Part shown: positions 10,421 through 19,280 of the stretch, piece by piece
How the letters are laid out: the number at the start of each line of letters is the position of its first letter
How positions within the stretch are numbered: position 1 is the stretch's first letter
Assembly: GCF_016743815.1 (NCBI RefSeq)
Contig: NZ_CP061035.1
Location: 932,501 to 996,500 of the forward strand
Length of the DNA: 64,000 nt
Reading direction: 5' to 3'
From: Sphingomonas aliaeris
GTDB lineage: Bacteria > Pseudomonadota > Alphaproteobacteria > Sphingomonadales > Sphingomonadaceae
Notes under the pieces: model-generated
The model's database searches: none
Seen by the model: the letters and a program-made list of their open reading frames with translations, nothing else
Told to the model about the DNA's origin: nothing
Position numbers and translations under genes: made by a program

Positions 10421-10721
10421 TGAAAGGCGGGGATCACGTCAAATGGGCTTTAGGACGATGAACTGAGATTAACAGCGGTGTGGGCACTTGATCGTTAGGT
10501 GCGCCGCTCGCCATTCGGTATTGCCGTTGTTGTCGCGAATTCCGGCGGTCAACGCATTTTGAAATCCCAGACCTCCATTGCCTTACAGCCGCGGCACTCG
10601 ACGCGGACCTGCGTCCCCCACGCGGTGCAATTCCGATGATGACTTGGGAGCGCCGACTATGCTCATGTGAGCGAACGGGGAAGACTCGGCCAAGAGTAAC
10701 GAAATGCCGCTTTCCGGTTCG
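10421..10721. other. Non-coding stretch after the IS remnant
   Basis: About 300 bp with no supported frame on either strand. It may be leftover IS or flanking DNA from the decayed insertion. No promoter or repeat stood out. Confidence 0.4.
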
Positions 10722-10955
10722 CTAGTCCTTTAGTGGGGTGGCGCCCACAGAAACGACATAACGACCGATCTCCTCCTTACCCTGAGTGACCTTTACCTCC
10801 GCCCCAAAAAACGGATTGCCGTGTGACACCTGCTCTGCCGCGATCGTAATTGCGCTTGAGATCGCTTGCGACCAAGCCTGAATATTGTCGGATGCTTCCT
10901 GCTCGGCTGTGGAGCTGAAGTGTTCGTTGACGATTGTGATAGTGTAATTTGTCAT
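10722..10955 (-). CDS. Small conserved-type hypothetical protein (77 aa)
   Basis: MTNYTITIVNEHF begins at 10955; an upstream in-frame start at 10991 adds 12 residues but is less likely, since the weak purine-rich AAAAGAAAAC just before the ATG suits the shorter form. The protein has a beta strand near the N-terminus, a helix (QAWSQAISSAITIAAEQV) and a C-terminal GAEVKVTQG...GRYVVSVGATPL pattern. No signal peptide or membrane segment. I do not know a function; it reads as a small cytoplasmic protein of the stress-associated type. Confidence 0.65.
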   Translation of the reverse strand: MTNYTITIVNEHFSSTAEQEASDNIQAWSQAISSAITIAAEQVSHGNPFFGAEVKVTQGKEEIGRYVVSVGATPLKD

Positions 10956-11078
10956 GTTTTCTTTTGTAACGGGCGCCGAACGCCGTGCCACGACATAGAT
11001 CAGGTTCGCTCTGGCATCACCATCGCCAGCCGGAATCTACAGTCTTGCGTCCGGCCGAAACTAAGATAATTTCGGCAG

Positions 11079-11294
11079 ATGACCCGTCTCGAAGAAGTCG
11101 AAAGGAAACAGGTTGAGCTTGACGCGCTATACGCAGCGCTCGTCGAACGCGCTGGCGATCCTGCGATCGACCCGATGCTACTACTACTGCGCGTCGCCGA
11201 TCAACACATAGCGGAAGCAAGGCGCATAGCTCTTGCGGCGGATCCTGAGCCGCAGCAACTCGCCTGGCTTTCAAGCGGAAAGCGGTTTGATTAA
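11079..11294 (+). CDS. Small hypothetical helical protein (71 aa)
   Basis: Begins MTRLEEVERKQVELDALY and continues with Leu/Ala-rich helical sequence (DPMLLLLRVADQHIAEARRIALA). Composition is plausible for a short coiled-coil protein. There is no strong Shine-Dalgarno sequence and no recognised family. It precedes, but is not tightly linked to, the Crp/Fnr regulator. Confidence 0.45.
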   Translation: MTRLEEVERKQVELDALYAALVERAGDPAIDPMLLLLRVADQHIAEARRIALAADPEPQQLAWLSSGKRFD

Positions 11295-11461
11295 CCGTGC
11301 GCTTTCTCTGGCGGAGCACATCGCGTGTGTCCACGCTTGACGATCGCGCGACTGAGGCGCCTTTGAAGACTAGAGCGGGTGAAAACTACCAAATTTATGC
11401 TTGATAGGATACCTCTCGGTCGTTGGCCGTTGGGCGTGTCGTATCGTGGATTGAGGTCGGA

Positions 11462-12193
11462 ATGATTGGGGCATCGGCAGAAGCAGCGCAAAGGCTCACT
11501 GAAAAACTGGACCGCCTAATCGGCCTTACAACGATTGAACGCGATGCCATCGCGGCTCTTCAATTCAGGATCGAGTATGTCCCGGCCCACACATATCTGG
11601 TGCGAGAGGGCGACACAGTTACGCAATGCTGCATCGTAATCAACGGATATGCATGTCGGCACAAGGTCGAGCGCGCAGGCGGTCGGCAGATTGTCGCCTT
11701 TTACATGGCCGGCGACATCCTTAACCTCCAGCATATCTTGTTGTCCAAGGCGGACGATAATCTGCAAACCACTACGAAAGCGATGGTGGGCTGGATCGCT
11801 ACCGAGAGACTGCGGCAGCTTGGTCGTGAGCACCCTTGTATTGCAAAGGCGTTCGCGATTGACGTTTTGATCGACGCGTCCATCTTCCGCGAATGGGTTC
11901 TCAATATCGGCCGTCGGGACGCGAAGATCCGCGTGGCGCATATGATTTGTGAATTTATCGCGCGGCGAAAGACCCTTGACACGTTGTCGTCATTTTCGAT
12001 GACCTTGCCATTCACGCAGGAGCAGATCGCGGACGCGACCGGGCTAACGGCGGTTCATGTGAACAGGATGCTGCGAGCGCTGACCGATGAGGGAGCGTTC
12101 GCTCATCAAAACGGCCAACTGACGATCTCCGATTGGAAAAAACTGCAGACGATCGCTGACTTCAATCCCGGGTATCTACATGAAGCAGCATGA
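11462..12193 (+). CDS. Crp/Fnr-family transcriptional regulator
   Basis: 243 residues: an N-terminal cyclic-nucleotide-binding-like beta-barrel (EYVPAHTYLVREGDTVTQCCIVINGYACRH) and a C-terminal winged helix (FTQEQIADATGLTAVHVNRMLRALTDEG). No Fnr-type N-terminal cysteine cluster, so it is not an oxygen-sensing FNR; the ligand is unknown. ATG 11462 is preferred to the longer form at 11423 because GAGG sits 6 nt upstream. In sphingomonads this class is abundant and often controls stress or metabolic genes. The next gene downstream is a DUF6894 protein. Confidence 0.85.
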   Translation: MIGASAEAAQRLTEKLDRLIGLTTIERDAIAALQFRIEYVPAHTYLVREGDTVTQCCIVINGYACRHKVERAGGRQIVAFYMAGDILNLQHILLSKADDNLQTTTKAMVGWIATERLRQLGREHPCIAKAFAIDVLIDASIFREWVLNIGRRDAKIRVAHMICEFIARRKTLDTLSSFSMTLPFTQEQIADATGLTAVHVNRMLRALTDEGAFAHQNGQLTISDWKKLQTIADFNPGYLHEAA

Positions 12194-12276
12194 CAGTTCG
12201 TTCTTAAAGTGCGCTGCCCCGCAGCAAGCGTGAATGAAAACCTGCAACCATCAACAAAGGTTAGGCACTTAGCTGC

Positions 12277-12528
12277 ATGGCCCGATACTTTTTCGATCTT
12301 CATGAGTGCGGGAGCGTCACCCGCGACCCCGAGGGACAGGAGCTGCCCGATATCGATGTTGCGCGCGAAACGGCGATTGAGAGCGCAAGGGCGATAATGT
12401 GCTACGAACTCAGCCACGGCCATTTATGTTTGTCTTGTCATATCGACATCAACGACAACGAGGGCCGGAACCTTGAGAGGGTAGCGTTCAGGGATTCCGT
12501 CGAGATTTCTGGCTCGTCGGCATCCTGA
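12277..12528 (+). CDS. DUF6894-family small protein
   Basis: 83 residues starting MARYFFDLHECG and continuing with RDPEGQELPDIDVARETAIESARAIM, the DUF6894 pattern (YFFDlhdG...D.eG.el.d...A...A). These short proteins are common in alphaproteobacterial stress loci; function is unknown. No membrane segment. The gene follows the Crp/Fnr regulator by 83 nt, so co-transcription is possible. Confidence 0.75.
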   Translation: MARYFFDLHECGSVTRDPEGQELPDIDVARETAIESARAIMCYELSHGHLCLSCHIDINDNEGRNLERVAFRDSVEISGSSAS

Positions 12529-12683
12529 CGGTCTTTGGTCCACACGGATGCCGTTGAGCTTGCGATTGAGCGGGTCGGTGCAATTGCGTTCGCGCCGTGT
12601 GCACCAGCAAGGTCGCGCGGACATCGCGTTTCCCATATAACGCGATGCCCTGCCGTTCCGAGCGGCGATCGGCGCCACCTCCG

Positions 12684-12995
12684 CTAGCGCATTACAGCCA
12701 CAATCAACCCCACGATGGATGCGAAGCTACCGATGAATGCGAGTGCGAAAACGAGGTGATCTCGCCATAGCATTTGCAGTCTGCCGGAATGGCTGTGCAG
12801 GAACGCGTCAAACTGCTCAGCCACGCGCTCATCCGCCGAGAGAAGGGCTACCTCCAAAGTCGAGAGTTGGTCGTAGATCGAGACCATCTCATCTAATTGG
12901 TACGTCGTCAGCTCGGGGTATCTGCGCAGCAGATCTCGAAAGCGATCCGCTTTCCGCCCAAAGGGGCGGTGCCGCTCTCTAGCTACTTCCATCAT
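12684..12995 (-). CDS. Small C-tail-anchored hypothetical protein (paralog of 16486-16962)
   Basis: About 103 residues from MMEVARERHRP. A cytoplasmic helical part contains RYPELTTYQLDEMVSIYDQLSTLEVALLSADERVAEQFDAF, and a single C-terminal membrane segment follows (LVFALAFIGSFASIVGLIVAV), suggesting a tail-anchored inner-membrane protein. The 'RYPEL...' motif, acidic helix and final TM recur in the gene at 16486-16962, so the two are distant paralogs. Both also have a long GC hairpin ~90-120 nt upstream. Function unknown. Confidence 0.65.
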   Translation of the reverse strand: MMEVARERHRPFGRKADRFRDLLRRYPELTTYQLDEMVSIYDQLSTLEVALLSADERVAEQFDAFLHSHSGRLQMLWRDHLVFALAFIGSFASIVGLIVAVMR

Positions 12996-13087
12996 CGGAG
13001 CTCTCCGGATGCTACATCCGGCGGTTCGGCCCGCGCAATCACGCGTCCGCCCACTACCAAGCATGGTTTACTTAGAGTTGCGCCGCT

Positions 13088-13117
13088 GCCGGGCGCGGGG
13101 CCGATACCGCGCCCGGC
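13088..13117. repeat. Perfect 11-bp-stem hairpin, copy 1 of a two-copy family
   Basis: GCCGGGCGCGG (13088-13098) pairs with CCGCGCCCGGC (13107-13117), loop 8 nt. It lies ~90 nt upstream of the minus-strand gene starting at 12995. A near copy with the same stem sits at 17053-17082 upstream of the paralogous gene, and both are followed on the plus strand by similar sequence (GCCGA[AC]CTT then an AGG-rich stretch). A smaller perfect hairpin (CCGGATG-CTA-CATCCGG) is at 13012-13028. Confidence 0.55.
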
Positions 13118-13223
13118 TTAGAAGCCGACCTTGAGAGGATAATTCCGATGCGGTTTCAACACGTGCATCACGAGAGCTTAGGCCAAATGCGTAGACAAGC
13201 AAATCGGATGGTCGGTGCGGGGC

Positions 13224-13583
13224 TCACGAGCGCTGCTCGGGCAGCGCTGCCGTGACGATGATCTCGACCCGGTAGTCAGGGGTCGCGAGCCGAACCTCGC
13301 CCGTAGCTCGGGTTGGCGCATTAGTACCCCCAATCCATTCCTCCCACACAGCGTTCATGGCTGCAAAGTCGGCCATGTCGGCCAGCCAGATCGTCGCTTG
13401 GAGGATGCGAGAGCGCTCGGTCCCCGCTTCGCATAGTAAACGATCGATGGATTCAAGAACGGCACGCGTCTGGGCGGATGCTTCCTCACCTGGCGCACCG
13501 ATCTGCCCAGCAAGGTACACTATTCCACCATGGACAACGGCTTGGCTCATCCGTGCTCCTGACTCGATGCGCTTGATCGTCAT
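13224..13583 (-). CDS. ridA: RidA/YjgF-family enamine/imine deaminase
   Basis: 119 residues, the normal RidA length. Characteristic segments: LAGQIGAP near residue 25, an Arg-containing APTRATGEVRLATPDYRVEIIVTAAL at the C-terminus. RidA proteins hydrolyse reactive enamines/imines, such as 2-aminoacrylate released by PLP enzymes, as cytoplasmic trimers. It is last in the alr-dadA-ridA operon, 23 nt after dadA, which fits removing imines formed by DadA oxidation of D-amino acids. Start ATG at 13583. Confidence 0.85.
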   Translation of the reverse strand: MTIKRIESGARMSQAVVHGGIVYLAGQIGAPGEEASAQTRAVLESIDRLLCEAGTERSRILQATIWLADMADFAAMNAVWEEWIGGTNAPTRATGEVRLATPDYRVEIIVTAALPEQRS

Positions 13584-13605
13584 ATGTGGTCTCCTTGGTT
13601 ATCGC

Positions 13606-14862
13606 TCATTGTCGGTATCGCTCCAGGCCGAGACCCTTGATGTCGATCGGAGGACGATCGCCGGAGATGATCGCAGCGGTCACAGCGGCGGAGCCGCAGG
13701 CCATGGTCCACCCAAGTGTTCCATGTCCGGTATTGAGGAAGAGGTTAGATACCCGCGTAGCTCCAAGGATTGGTGGGCCATCGGGCGTCATTGGCCGCAG
13801 ACCGCTCCAGAAACCCGTCTCTCCCGCGCTGGTTGCTTTCGGGAACAGATCGTTGACGCAATGCAAAAGCGTAGCCTCGCGCTGCTTTGGCAGCGATCTG
13901 TTGTAACCGGAGATCTCTGCCATTCCCCCGACGCGGATCCGAGCTCCAAGACGCGTGATGGCGATCTTGTACGTTTCGTCAAGCAAGGTAGACACGGGGG
14001 CTTGCGCCGGGTCTGCGATCGGGACCGTGATCGAGTAGCCCTTCACGGGATACACGGGGAGTTGGATGCCGAGCGGGCGCACCAATATTGGCGAATAACT
14101 TCCTAGGGCCAGCAGATATGCGTCTCCGCGCACGTCGCCTCCGTCGGTCCTGACTCGGGTAATCTCGCGACCTGAGGCATCCAGACCGAGGATTCTCGTG
14201 CAAAACCGGAACTCGACGCCGCTGCTCATCAGACGGTCCACCAACCTGTTCGTGAACAGATGGCAGTCGCCAGTTTCGTCGTTTGGGAGCCGCAGGCCGC
14301 CCTCGAAGCTGCCGTTTGAAAGAGCGAGACCGGGCTCAGCGTCAATGCAGCCAGCCCGGTCTAGTAGCTCGAACGGAACGCCGTAAGAGCGCAATACGTC
14401 CACGTCCTTCGCACTCGCATCCACCTGCTTAGCGGTGCGGAAGAGCTGAAGGGTTCCAAGCGAACGCTGGTCATACTCGATGCCCAGCTCCCCTCTCAAA
14501 GCGATCAGCTCGTCGCGGCTGAACTCCGCCAACCCGACCATGCGGCTTTTGTTAAGGGCATACCGCGCCTCGGTGCAGTTGCGGAGCATGGCGGCCAACC
14601 AGCGCAGCATGGCCATATCAAACGAGGGACGAAGGATGAGCGGCGCGTGCCGCATGAGTAGCCAACGGATCGCCTTCGCAGGTATGCCGGGAGCGGCCCA
14701 TGGCGACGCGTAGCCGGGCGAAACTTCGCCGGCATTTGCAAAGCTGGTCTCGAGCGCCGCCCCGGGCTGCCGGTCGACCACGACGACCTCATGGCCGGCA
14801 CGATGCAGATAGTGAGCCGCGGTGACGCCCACGACACCGGCACCAAGTACGATGACCCTCAA
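13606..14862 (-). CDS. dadA: D-amino-acid dehydrogenase (FAD), DadA type
   Basis: 418 residues, as expected for DadA. The N-terminal dinucleotide-binding motif is [27 protein letters not shown], followed by the family signature [18 protein letters not shown]; a C-terminal FAD/substrate region includes [18 protein letters not shown] and [16 protein letters not shown]. It oxidises D-alanine and other D-amino acids to 2-oxo acids plus ammonia, passing electrons to the respiratory chain from the inner face of the membrane. The start overlaps the alr stop by 4 nt, giving translational coupling. With the racemase this is the classic route for L-alanine catabolism. Confidence 0.92.
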   Translation of the reverse strand: MRVIVLGAGVVGVTAAHYLHRAGHEVVVVDRQPGAALETSFANAGEVSPGYASPWAAPGIPAKAIRWLLMRHAPLILRPSFDMAMLRWLAAMLRNCTEARYALNKSRMVGLAEFSRDELIALRGELGIEYDQRSLGTLQLFRTAKQVDASAKDVDVLRSYGVPFELLDRAGCIDAEPGLALSNGSFEGGLRLPNDETGDCHLFTNRLVDRLMSSGVEFRFCTRILGLDASGREITRVRTDGGDVRGDAYLLALGSYSPILVRPLGIQLPVYPVKGYSITVPIADPAQAPVSTLLDETYKIAITRLGARIRVGGMAEISGYNRSLPKQREATLLHCVNDLFPKATSAGETGFWSGLRPMTPDGPPILGATRVSNLFLNTGHGTLGWTMACGSAAVTAAIISGDRPPIDIKGLGLERYRQ

Positions 14863-16004
14863 TATGCTTCTCCAGGCATATGGAGAGTGGTGACGTTGTC
14901 CTCGACGTAGGCGCGGGCATGCCGACCACCAAGGCGCGTGAGAAGCTCGTAAGGGATGGTGTCGGCGCCAGCGGCAATGTCGTCGAGGGTTTGATTGGGG
15001 CAGATAAGGTCCACAAAGTCGCCTTCCGCGATCTCGCCGGGTACCCCGGAGATGTCCACCGTCATGCTATCCATCGAAATGCGCCCGACGATCGGCAGCC
15101 GAACGTCGCGGTGCCAAGCCGCACCAATATTCCCGCGTCCGCGGGGCCATCCATCTGCATAGCCAAGCGCAAGCGTCGCAACGTATTGCGGCCCGGAGGC
15201 GGTATAAGTCAGACCGTAGCCCACGCCAGTTCCGGGCGAGAGTTCGCGGATCTGCAAGATGCGCGCGCACAGCCTCACGACTGGAAATATTTTGAGGGAT
15301 AGAGGTCGAGTTGGGACACCGTATAGCGCGATCCCAGCTCGCACGAAGTCCAGATGATAGCTGCTCGATAGAGTGGTGCCGCTGCTGTTTGCAATCGATC
15401 TGGGAACGCCAGGGAAAGACATTGTCAGTTGCTCGAAGCGCCGGAGTTGCTCGTCGTTCGCCGCTGCGTCTGGCTCGTCCGCGCATGCGAGGTGCGTCAT
15501 CACGAACCGAAGATCGATATCGCTCGAGAGAGAGCCGTCCTGGGCGAGTGCCAGAGCGCTCGCGTTTGAGAGGCCGAGACGCGACATACCGGTGTCTAGC
15601 TGGAGGCCAGCCGGAAGGGGTCGGCCGCGGAGCCGGGCGGTGTAACGCCAACGCCGGACCTGATTGTCCGAGTTCAGAACCGGCACGAACCCCCAGTCCG
15701 CGCAGGCTTGCTCGCCTCCAGGATCCAATCCGTTGAGGATAACGATGGTGCATCCGGGAGGCAGCGCAGCACGTAGATCCAGCGCCTCACAGAGCTGGGC
15801 CACGAAGAAAGTGCGGCACCCTTCGCGGTGAAGCCTCGAGGCTAGCCGGCGGGCTCCGAGTCCATATGCGTTAGCCTTCACCACTGCGCCGCACCCAGAG
15901 GGAGACACATGGTCGCGAACCGCGTGGTAGTTCGCCGCGAATGCGTCGAGATCGATCACGAGCTGGCTCGAAAAGGTCGGGCACCGGAACTTCGCCATCC
16001 GCAT
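14859..16004 (-). CDS. alr: Alanine racemase, catabolic (DadX-like)
   Basis: 381 residues. PLP-binding Lys43 lies in [11 protein letters not shown]; the second catalytic Tyr region is [28 protein letters not shown], and [13 protein letters not shown] matches the family. It interconverts L- and D-alanine. First gene of the operon with dadA and ridA, it probably serves alanine catabolism rather than peptidoglycan synthesis, though this is inferred from context. An Lrp/AsnC regulator diverges from it across a 100-bp gap, the usual arrangement for dad operons. Confidence 0.9.
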   Translation of the reverse strand: MRMAKFRCPTFSSQLVIDLDAFAANYHAVRDHVSPSGCGAVVKANAYGLGARRLASRLHREGCRTFFVAQLCEALDLRAALPPGCTIVILNGLDPGGEQACADWGFVPVLNSDNQVRRWRYTARLRGRPLPAGLQLDTGMSRLGLSNASALALAQDGSLSSDIDLRFVMTHLACADEPDAAANDEQLRRFEQLTMSFPGVPRSIANSSGTTLSSSYHLDFVRAGIALYGVPTRPLSLKIFPVVRLCARILQIRELSPGTGVGYGLTYTASGPQYVATLALGYADGWPRGRGNIGAAWHRDVRLPIVGRISMDSMTVDISGVPGEIAEGDFVDLICPNQTLDDIAAGADTIPYELLTRLGGRHARAYVEDNVTTLHMPGEAY

Positions 16005-16104
16005 ATAATGGCGTACATCAGTGCGAATTTGTCACCGATCCTGCGCCGAAACCTGCTAGCAAGGGGCCATCTTCGCAGAGTCTACGACGCTATGGAGGAA
16101 ACCA

Positions 16105-16551
16105 GTGGGCGCACTCGATGCCATCAATCGGCGTATCGTGAATCAGCTACGACTGAATGCAAGGATCACGAATAACGCGCTGGCTCGCGAGGTGGGCATG
16201 TCGGAATCCGCGTGCCTACGCCGTGTTAAGCTACTTGAGCGGTCCGGGGTGATCCAAGGTTACACAGCGATCATCTCGGGCAGCGACCCTGATGATGGCA
16301 CGGTCGCGATCGTTCAGGTCGAGCTGGAGCGGCAGACTGAGGAGTTTCTAGCCCGGTTTGAGGCGGCCATGCGCAAGCACGCGGAAATTCGTGCATGGTA
16401 TCTACTCACCGGGGCCGGCGACTATCTGCTACGGCTCCAGATCTCCAGCATGGAGGACTATGCAAAGTTTCACCGAGATGTCCTGTCACGACTGCCTGGC
16501 GTTACGCGGATCACTTCCAGCTTTGCGATGCGGAGTCACCGCAAGGCTTGA
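16105..16551 (+). CDS. Lrp/AsnC-family regulator of the alr-dadA operon
   Basis: 148 residues from a GTG start preceded by GGAGGAAACCA, a strong ribosome-binding site. An N-terminal helix-turn-helix (NNALAREVGMSESACLRRVKLLERSGVIQGY) is followed by the RAM ligand-binding domain (ISGSDPDDGTVAIVQVELERQTEE...TGAGDYLLRLQISSMEDYAKF). Divergent from alr; by analogy with known dad systems it should activate alr-dadA-ridA in response to alanine. Its 3' end overlaps the convergent hypothetical gene by about 66 nt. Confidence 0.88.
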   Translation: MGALDAINRRIVNQLRLNARITNNALAREVGMSESACLRRVKLLERSGVIQGYTAIISGSDPDDGTVAIVQVELERQTEEFLARFEAAMRKHAEIRAWYLLTGAGDYLLRLQISSMEDYAKFHRDVLSRLPGVTRITSSFAMRSHRKA

Positions 16552-16962
16552 TGCAGCCTCCTTCGACCATGTGCTGGTTGGCCGCTGCGACAGCGGGTGT
16601 GGTCTCCTGTCCCAAAAGAGCCAGCTCATAAGTAGCAGCATCAGAATGGCGACGGCCGTCCAGGTGAACCGCTCGCGCCGGCTCGTCAGCAAATCACGGT
16701 AGTCTACGAGGAAGCGATCCAGCTTCACGCCGACCTGCCCGCTTGAGCGGAGGCGCCGAAGCTCGGACGCGCGTGCCTTCCTAATAAACCCCAGCACCTC
16801 CTTGAACTCGGCGTCGGAAAGTTCGGGATAGCGGGAAAGGAGCACAGCGATCCTGCCGTCGGGATAGGCGGCGGCACTAATGCTGAATTCATTGCTTCTA
16901 CGGCGGGGTCTTTCCCTTCGCGGTCCGAGCGCTGACGCTCGCTTCTCGGGGCGAGGTGCCAT
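16486..16962 (-). CDS. Membrane-anchored hypothetical protein (paralog of 12684-12995)
   Basis: 158 residues from MAPRPEKRAS. A basic N-terminal tail precedes SRYPELSDAEFKEVLGFIRKARASELRRLRSSGQVGVKLDRF and one membrane segment (WTAVAILMLLLMSWLFW), then ~45 polar residues that overlap the end of the convergent Lrp gene and may not be under selection. The RYPEL motif plus helix plus TM matches the protein at 12684. A start 16 codons upstream (17010) is possible. Function unknown. Confidence 0.6.
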   Translation of the reverse strand: MAPRPEKRASALGPRRERPRRRSNEFSISAAAYPDGRIAVLLSRYPELSDAEFKEVLGFIRKARASELRRLRSSGQVGVKLDRFLVDYRDLLTSRRERFTWTAVAILMLLLMSWLFWDRRPHPLSQRPTSTWSKEAASSLAVTPHRKAGSDPRNARQS

Positions 16963-17052
16963 TTTTTGAACTCCGAAAACACTGCGGGCCGGTCCGCGCT
17001 GACAGCCCAATCCGCCTTCCCACGATCATCATCTGCGTGACCGCGGCTCGAA

Positions 17053-17082
17053 GCCGGGCGCGGGACCTAAGGCGCGCCCGGC
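17053..17082. repeat. 10-bp-stem hairpin, copy 2 of the two-copy family
   Basis: GCCGGGCGCG (17053-17062) pairs with CGCGCCCGGC (17073-17082), loop 10 nt, ~90 nt upstream of the minus-strand gene starting at 16962. The stem is the same as at 13088. Downstream on the plus strand is a second short palindrome, GGGGA-GG-TCCCC. It is either a structured 5' UTR of the minus-strand gene or a terminator for plus-strand transcription; the sequence alone cannot decide. Confidence 0.5.
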
Positions 17083-17201
17083 CTAGCGGCCGAACTTCAA
17101 GGGGAGGTCCCCGTGAATGGGAAGAGTGTCGCTCACACGGCGAGGGTAGCCGCAGTCCGCAGGTATGCAAGGTGGCCGAAGCAGCGAGACAGCATTGCGG
17201 C

Positions 17202-17702
17202 TCATTGCTCAGTCTTGATGAAGCTGATCTGGCCACTTCGCTTGAGCCGAGCTTCGCGAATCTCATCCAGGCAGCGGATACCACGCGCCCGCATGGCCTC
17301 TTCAATGTCCGAGAGCGACAGTGCAGACGCTCTCACAGCGCCGTCTAATATCCGGCCGTCCTGCACCAGCAGACGGTTGCTTCCCTTGATCCAGCGCTCG
17401 ATGACGTTCCACCGAATGGCTGTTGCGGCAAGAAGCCAATGAAGCGCAACAAACGTAGCGCACGCCGCAAGCGCTGGCCCGAATGGAGCGTTGCCCGTGA
17501 CCGCGCGGCTCGCGATCGAGCCGATCACGATCACAGTTACGACGTCGAAGGGGGTTGCCTCGCCCAGCGCCCGCTTCTTGCCGCACCTGATGATGATCAG
17601 AGCTACAGCGTAAACGACTGCTGCGCGGACGACCATCTGTAACACGCCGAGGTCCTCGGCCTCGGATCCGAGACCTAGCAGCGACCGGACAAGATCGCTC
17701 AT
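17202..17702 (-). CDS. DUF421/YetF-family membrane protein
   Basis: 166 residues. Three membrane segments occupy the N-terminal half (VVRAAVVYAVALIIIRC, TPFDVVTVIVIGSIASRAV, ALAACATFVALHWLLAA), then the cytoplasmic DUF421 domain (LLVQDGRILDGAVRASALSLSDIEEAMRARGI). This is the standard YetF layout. Role unknown; some homologs are linked to spores or envelope stress. It is monocistronic here. Confidence 0.8.
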   Translation of the reverse strand: MSDLVRSLLGLGSEAEDLGVLQMVVRAAVVYAVALIIIRCGKKRALGEATPFDVVTVIVIGSIASRAVTGNAPFGPALAACATFVALHWLLAATAIRWNVIERWIKGSNRLLVQDGRILDGAVRASALSLSDIEEAMRARGIRCLDEIREARLKRSGQISFIKTEQ

Positions 17703-18254
17703 AAAGCGGTCTGAAGCCCGTGGTCAGGTTGCGTCCAACACAGGTCTCGACTGCGCGCTTGAAGGTGTTTCATCTGTGATCTCGTGGACGCGCCATCGGG
17801 CGACGCGGAGGAAGGTGATCGCACTGAGCCTACGGCTCCGAGCGGGCGCTTGGTTCGGCCTAGGCGCCATCAGCGCCTAGGCTCATGCCCGTTCGGTGCT
17901 GCTGCCCGAACGGCTGCGCTTGCGAAGTTGGCCCAGCACCACAACCGAGTGCGTTCTCATCCTTCGAACAGTCTACGTCCCACCGGAGGCGATGTTCCAG
18001 AAGCCCACATGGACCATGTCCCCCATTCCCATCCAAGAGGGCGGACGACAACTCGTTTGACACTGGAGAGCGGGAGCGACATCATCAGGAGATGCAGCTT
18101 CGCGTGCGCCATCTCCGACGCCGTCTCCACGCGGGGCAACTCCTCGCGGGCATTTAGCCCCGGGCTCTCCTACGGCATGTCCCGAAGAGCTCGGGGCCAC
18201 CATTCGTCAACGCAGGTCAACCGCCCTCCGGTTGCGGACGCCTAGGAGATTAGC
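17703..18254. other. Intergenic region with tandem hairpins
   Basis: 552 bp between DUF421 (minus) and the Rnk-like gene (plus). The best open frame (17784-18245) is Arg/Pro/Ser-rich with no motif and looks non-coding. It contains the tandem perfect hairpins at 17858-17913 and a CTCC-rich stretch before the rnk-like gene. It probably holds both divergent promoters; none was identified with confidence. Confidence 0.5.
17858..17913. repeat. Tandem hairpin element, copy a
   Basis: Hairpin 1: GCCTAGGCG (17858-17866) with CGCCTAGGC (17874-17882), 7-nt loop. Hairpin 2: CCGTTCGG (17889-17896) with CCGAACGG (17906-17913), loop TGCTGCTGC. Both stems are perfect. Related two-hairpin arrangements occur at 20938-20998 and 30490-30544, each with a GT[AG]CT[AG]CT[GC]CCC core in the second element. 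Confidence 0.55.
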
Positions 18255-18674
18255 ATGAACGCGACGAGAGCGGCCGCAACGCGGCCGCAAATTCACATGA
18301 TTGAGGAAGAGGCCGATAACCTCTCCGGCTTGGCCCTCAGCAATGAGCACCGGTTTCCGCAGGTCAGCGAGCTTTTGATCCGTGAGACCTCAAGGGCAAA
18401 GCTGTACGCCGCTGCAAGTATCTCTCCGGATGTCGTGACCATGGGTGCGCTAGTCGAATTTGTGGACGAGGGGACGGGTGCGCAGCGAACGGTCCAACTC
18501 GTGTACCCACCCGAAGCCGACATTTCCGCCGGGCGGATCTCTATCCTGACGCCGATCGGCGCAGGCTTGATCGGCTTGCGCGAAGGCCAGTCGATACTTT
18601 GGCCGGACCGAGAAGGGCATGAGCGACGGCTCGTGATCGTCAAGGTTCAACAGCAGCCGGCACGCGCCGCCTGA
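18255..18674 (+). CDS. Rnk-like protein (GreA/GreB C-terminal domain)
   Basis: 139 residues. An N-terminal helical part (RPQIHMIEEEADNLSGLALSNEH) precedes a GreA/GreB-type C-terminal FKBP-like domain (GALVEFVDEG...RTVQLVYPPEADISAGRISILTPIGAGLIGLREGQSILW). In E. coli, Rnk of this form binds RNA polymerase in the secondary-channel region and regulates nucleoside diphosphate kinase; whether this protein does so is unknown. The GreA catalytic coiled coil is absent. Very similar in plan to the protein at 37252 and distantly to that at 22625. Preceded by AGGAG. Confidence 0.8.
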   Translation: MNATRAAATRPQIHMIEEEADNLSGLALSNEHRFPQVSELLIRETSRAKLYAAASISPDVVTMGALVEFVDEGTGAQRTVQLVYPPEADISAGRISILTPIGAGLIGLREGQSILWPDREGHERRLVIVKVQQQPARAA

Positions 18675-18790
18675 ACGGCCCTCTCGGTAATGAAACGGGT
18701 AGATTGGGCGGTCCGCTCGCTTGGCCGCCGTGCGCCTTGGTGCCGAGCCGGTCGTGCGAGCGGGTGATGGTTGCCAGGAGCGCGCCCGTA

Positions 18791-19210
18791 ATGGTTACGC
18801 CAATGAAGGTTCCACCCCGCATCGCCGGGCTCCTGTTGCTCGTAGTGTCGGGCTGCACGACGCTGCTCCACCGCACCCTCTACGAGGCGGGCCGGCACGG
18901 TCCTGCACAGGCCACCGAGATGGGAGTGGGGCTGCTGACGTTTATGCTGGCGAGTGCAGGCGTTCTGATGCTGATCCACGGGGGCAAGCTGTTCGACGGC
19001 AAACTCGATCCAAGAAACCGCCAGCCTGCACCTCCGAAGCGCGATATCATGAGCATTCTGACCGGTCCCGCCGTTTCAATCAGCGGCGCTTGCGATACAC
19101 GCCAGGGCGTTGCGCTGTTGCAAGCCCGCCGAGCACTCGCAGCGGCGCGCCACGCTTACGATAATGAATTGAGCGCCCGCAATTTCTCCGCAATTGGGCG
19201 ACGAGCATAA
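18791..19210 (+). CDS. Small inner-membrane hypothetical protein
   Basis: 139 residues from ATG 18791, with AGGAG upstream. Two hydrophobic segments: IAGLLLLVVSGCTTLLH, which contains a lipobox-like VSGC so it could be a lipoprotein, and VGLLTFMLASAGVLMLI. A polar C-terminal region (QARRALAAARHAYDNELSARNF) follows. Longer frames up to 18704 exist but lack coding character. It follows the rnk-like gene by about 115 nt. Function not recognised. Confidence 0.6.
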   Translation: MVTPMKVPPRIAGLLLLVVSGCTTLLHRTLYEAGRHGPAQATEMGVGLLTFMLASAGVLMLIHGGKLFDGKLDPRNRQPAPPKRDIMSILTGPAVSISGACDTRQGVALLQARRALAAARHAYDNELSARNFSAIGRRA

Positions 19211-19280
19211 CTTTAGGTTCACGCCCTACGCTCTTAGCTAATGGCCTTCGAGATGGTGGACAGGCGGCCGGAACCTTTCC

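Noticed and set aside
17784..18245. 153-codon plus-strand frame upstream of the rnk-like gene
   Set aside because: Arg/Pro/Ser-rich, includes the hairpin element, no homology pattern or ribosome-binding site.
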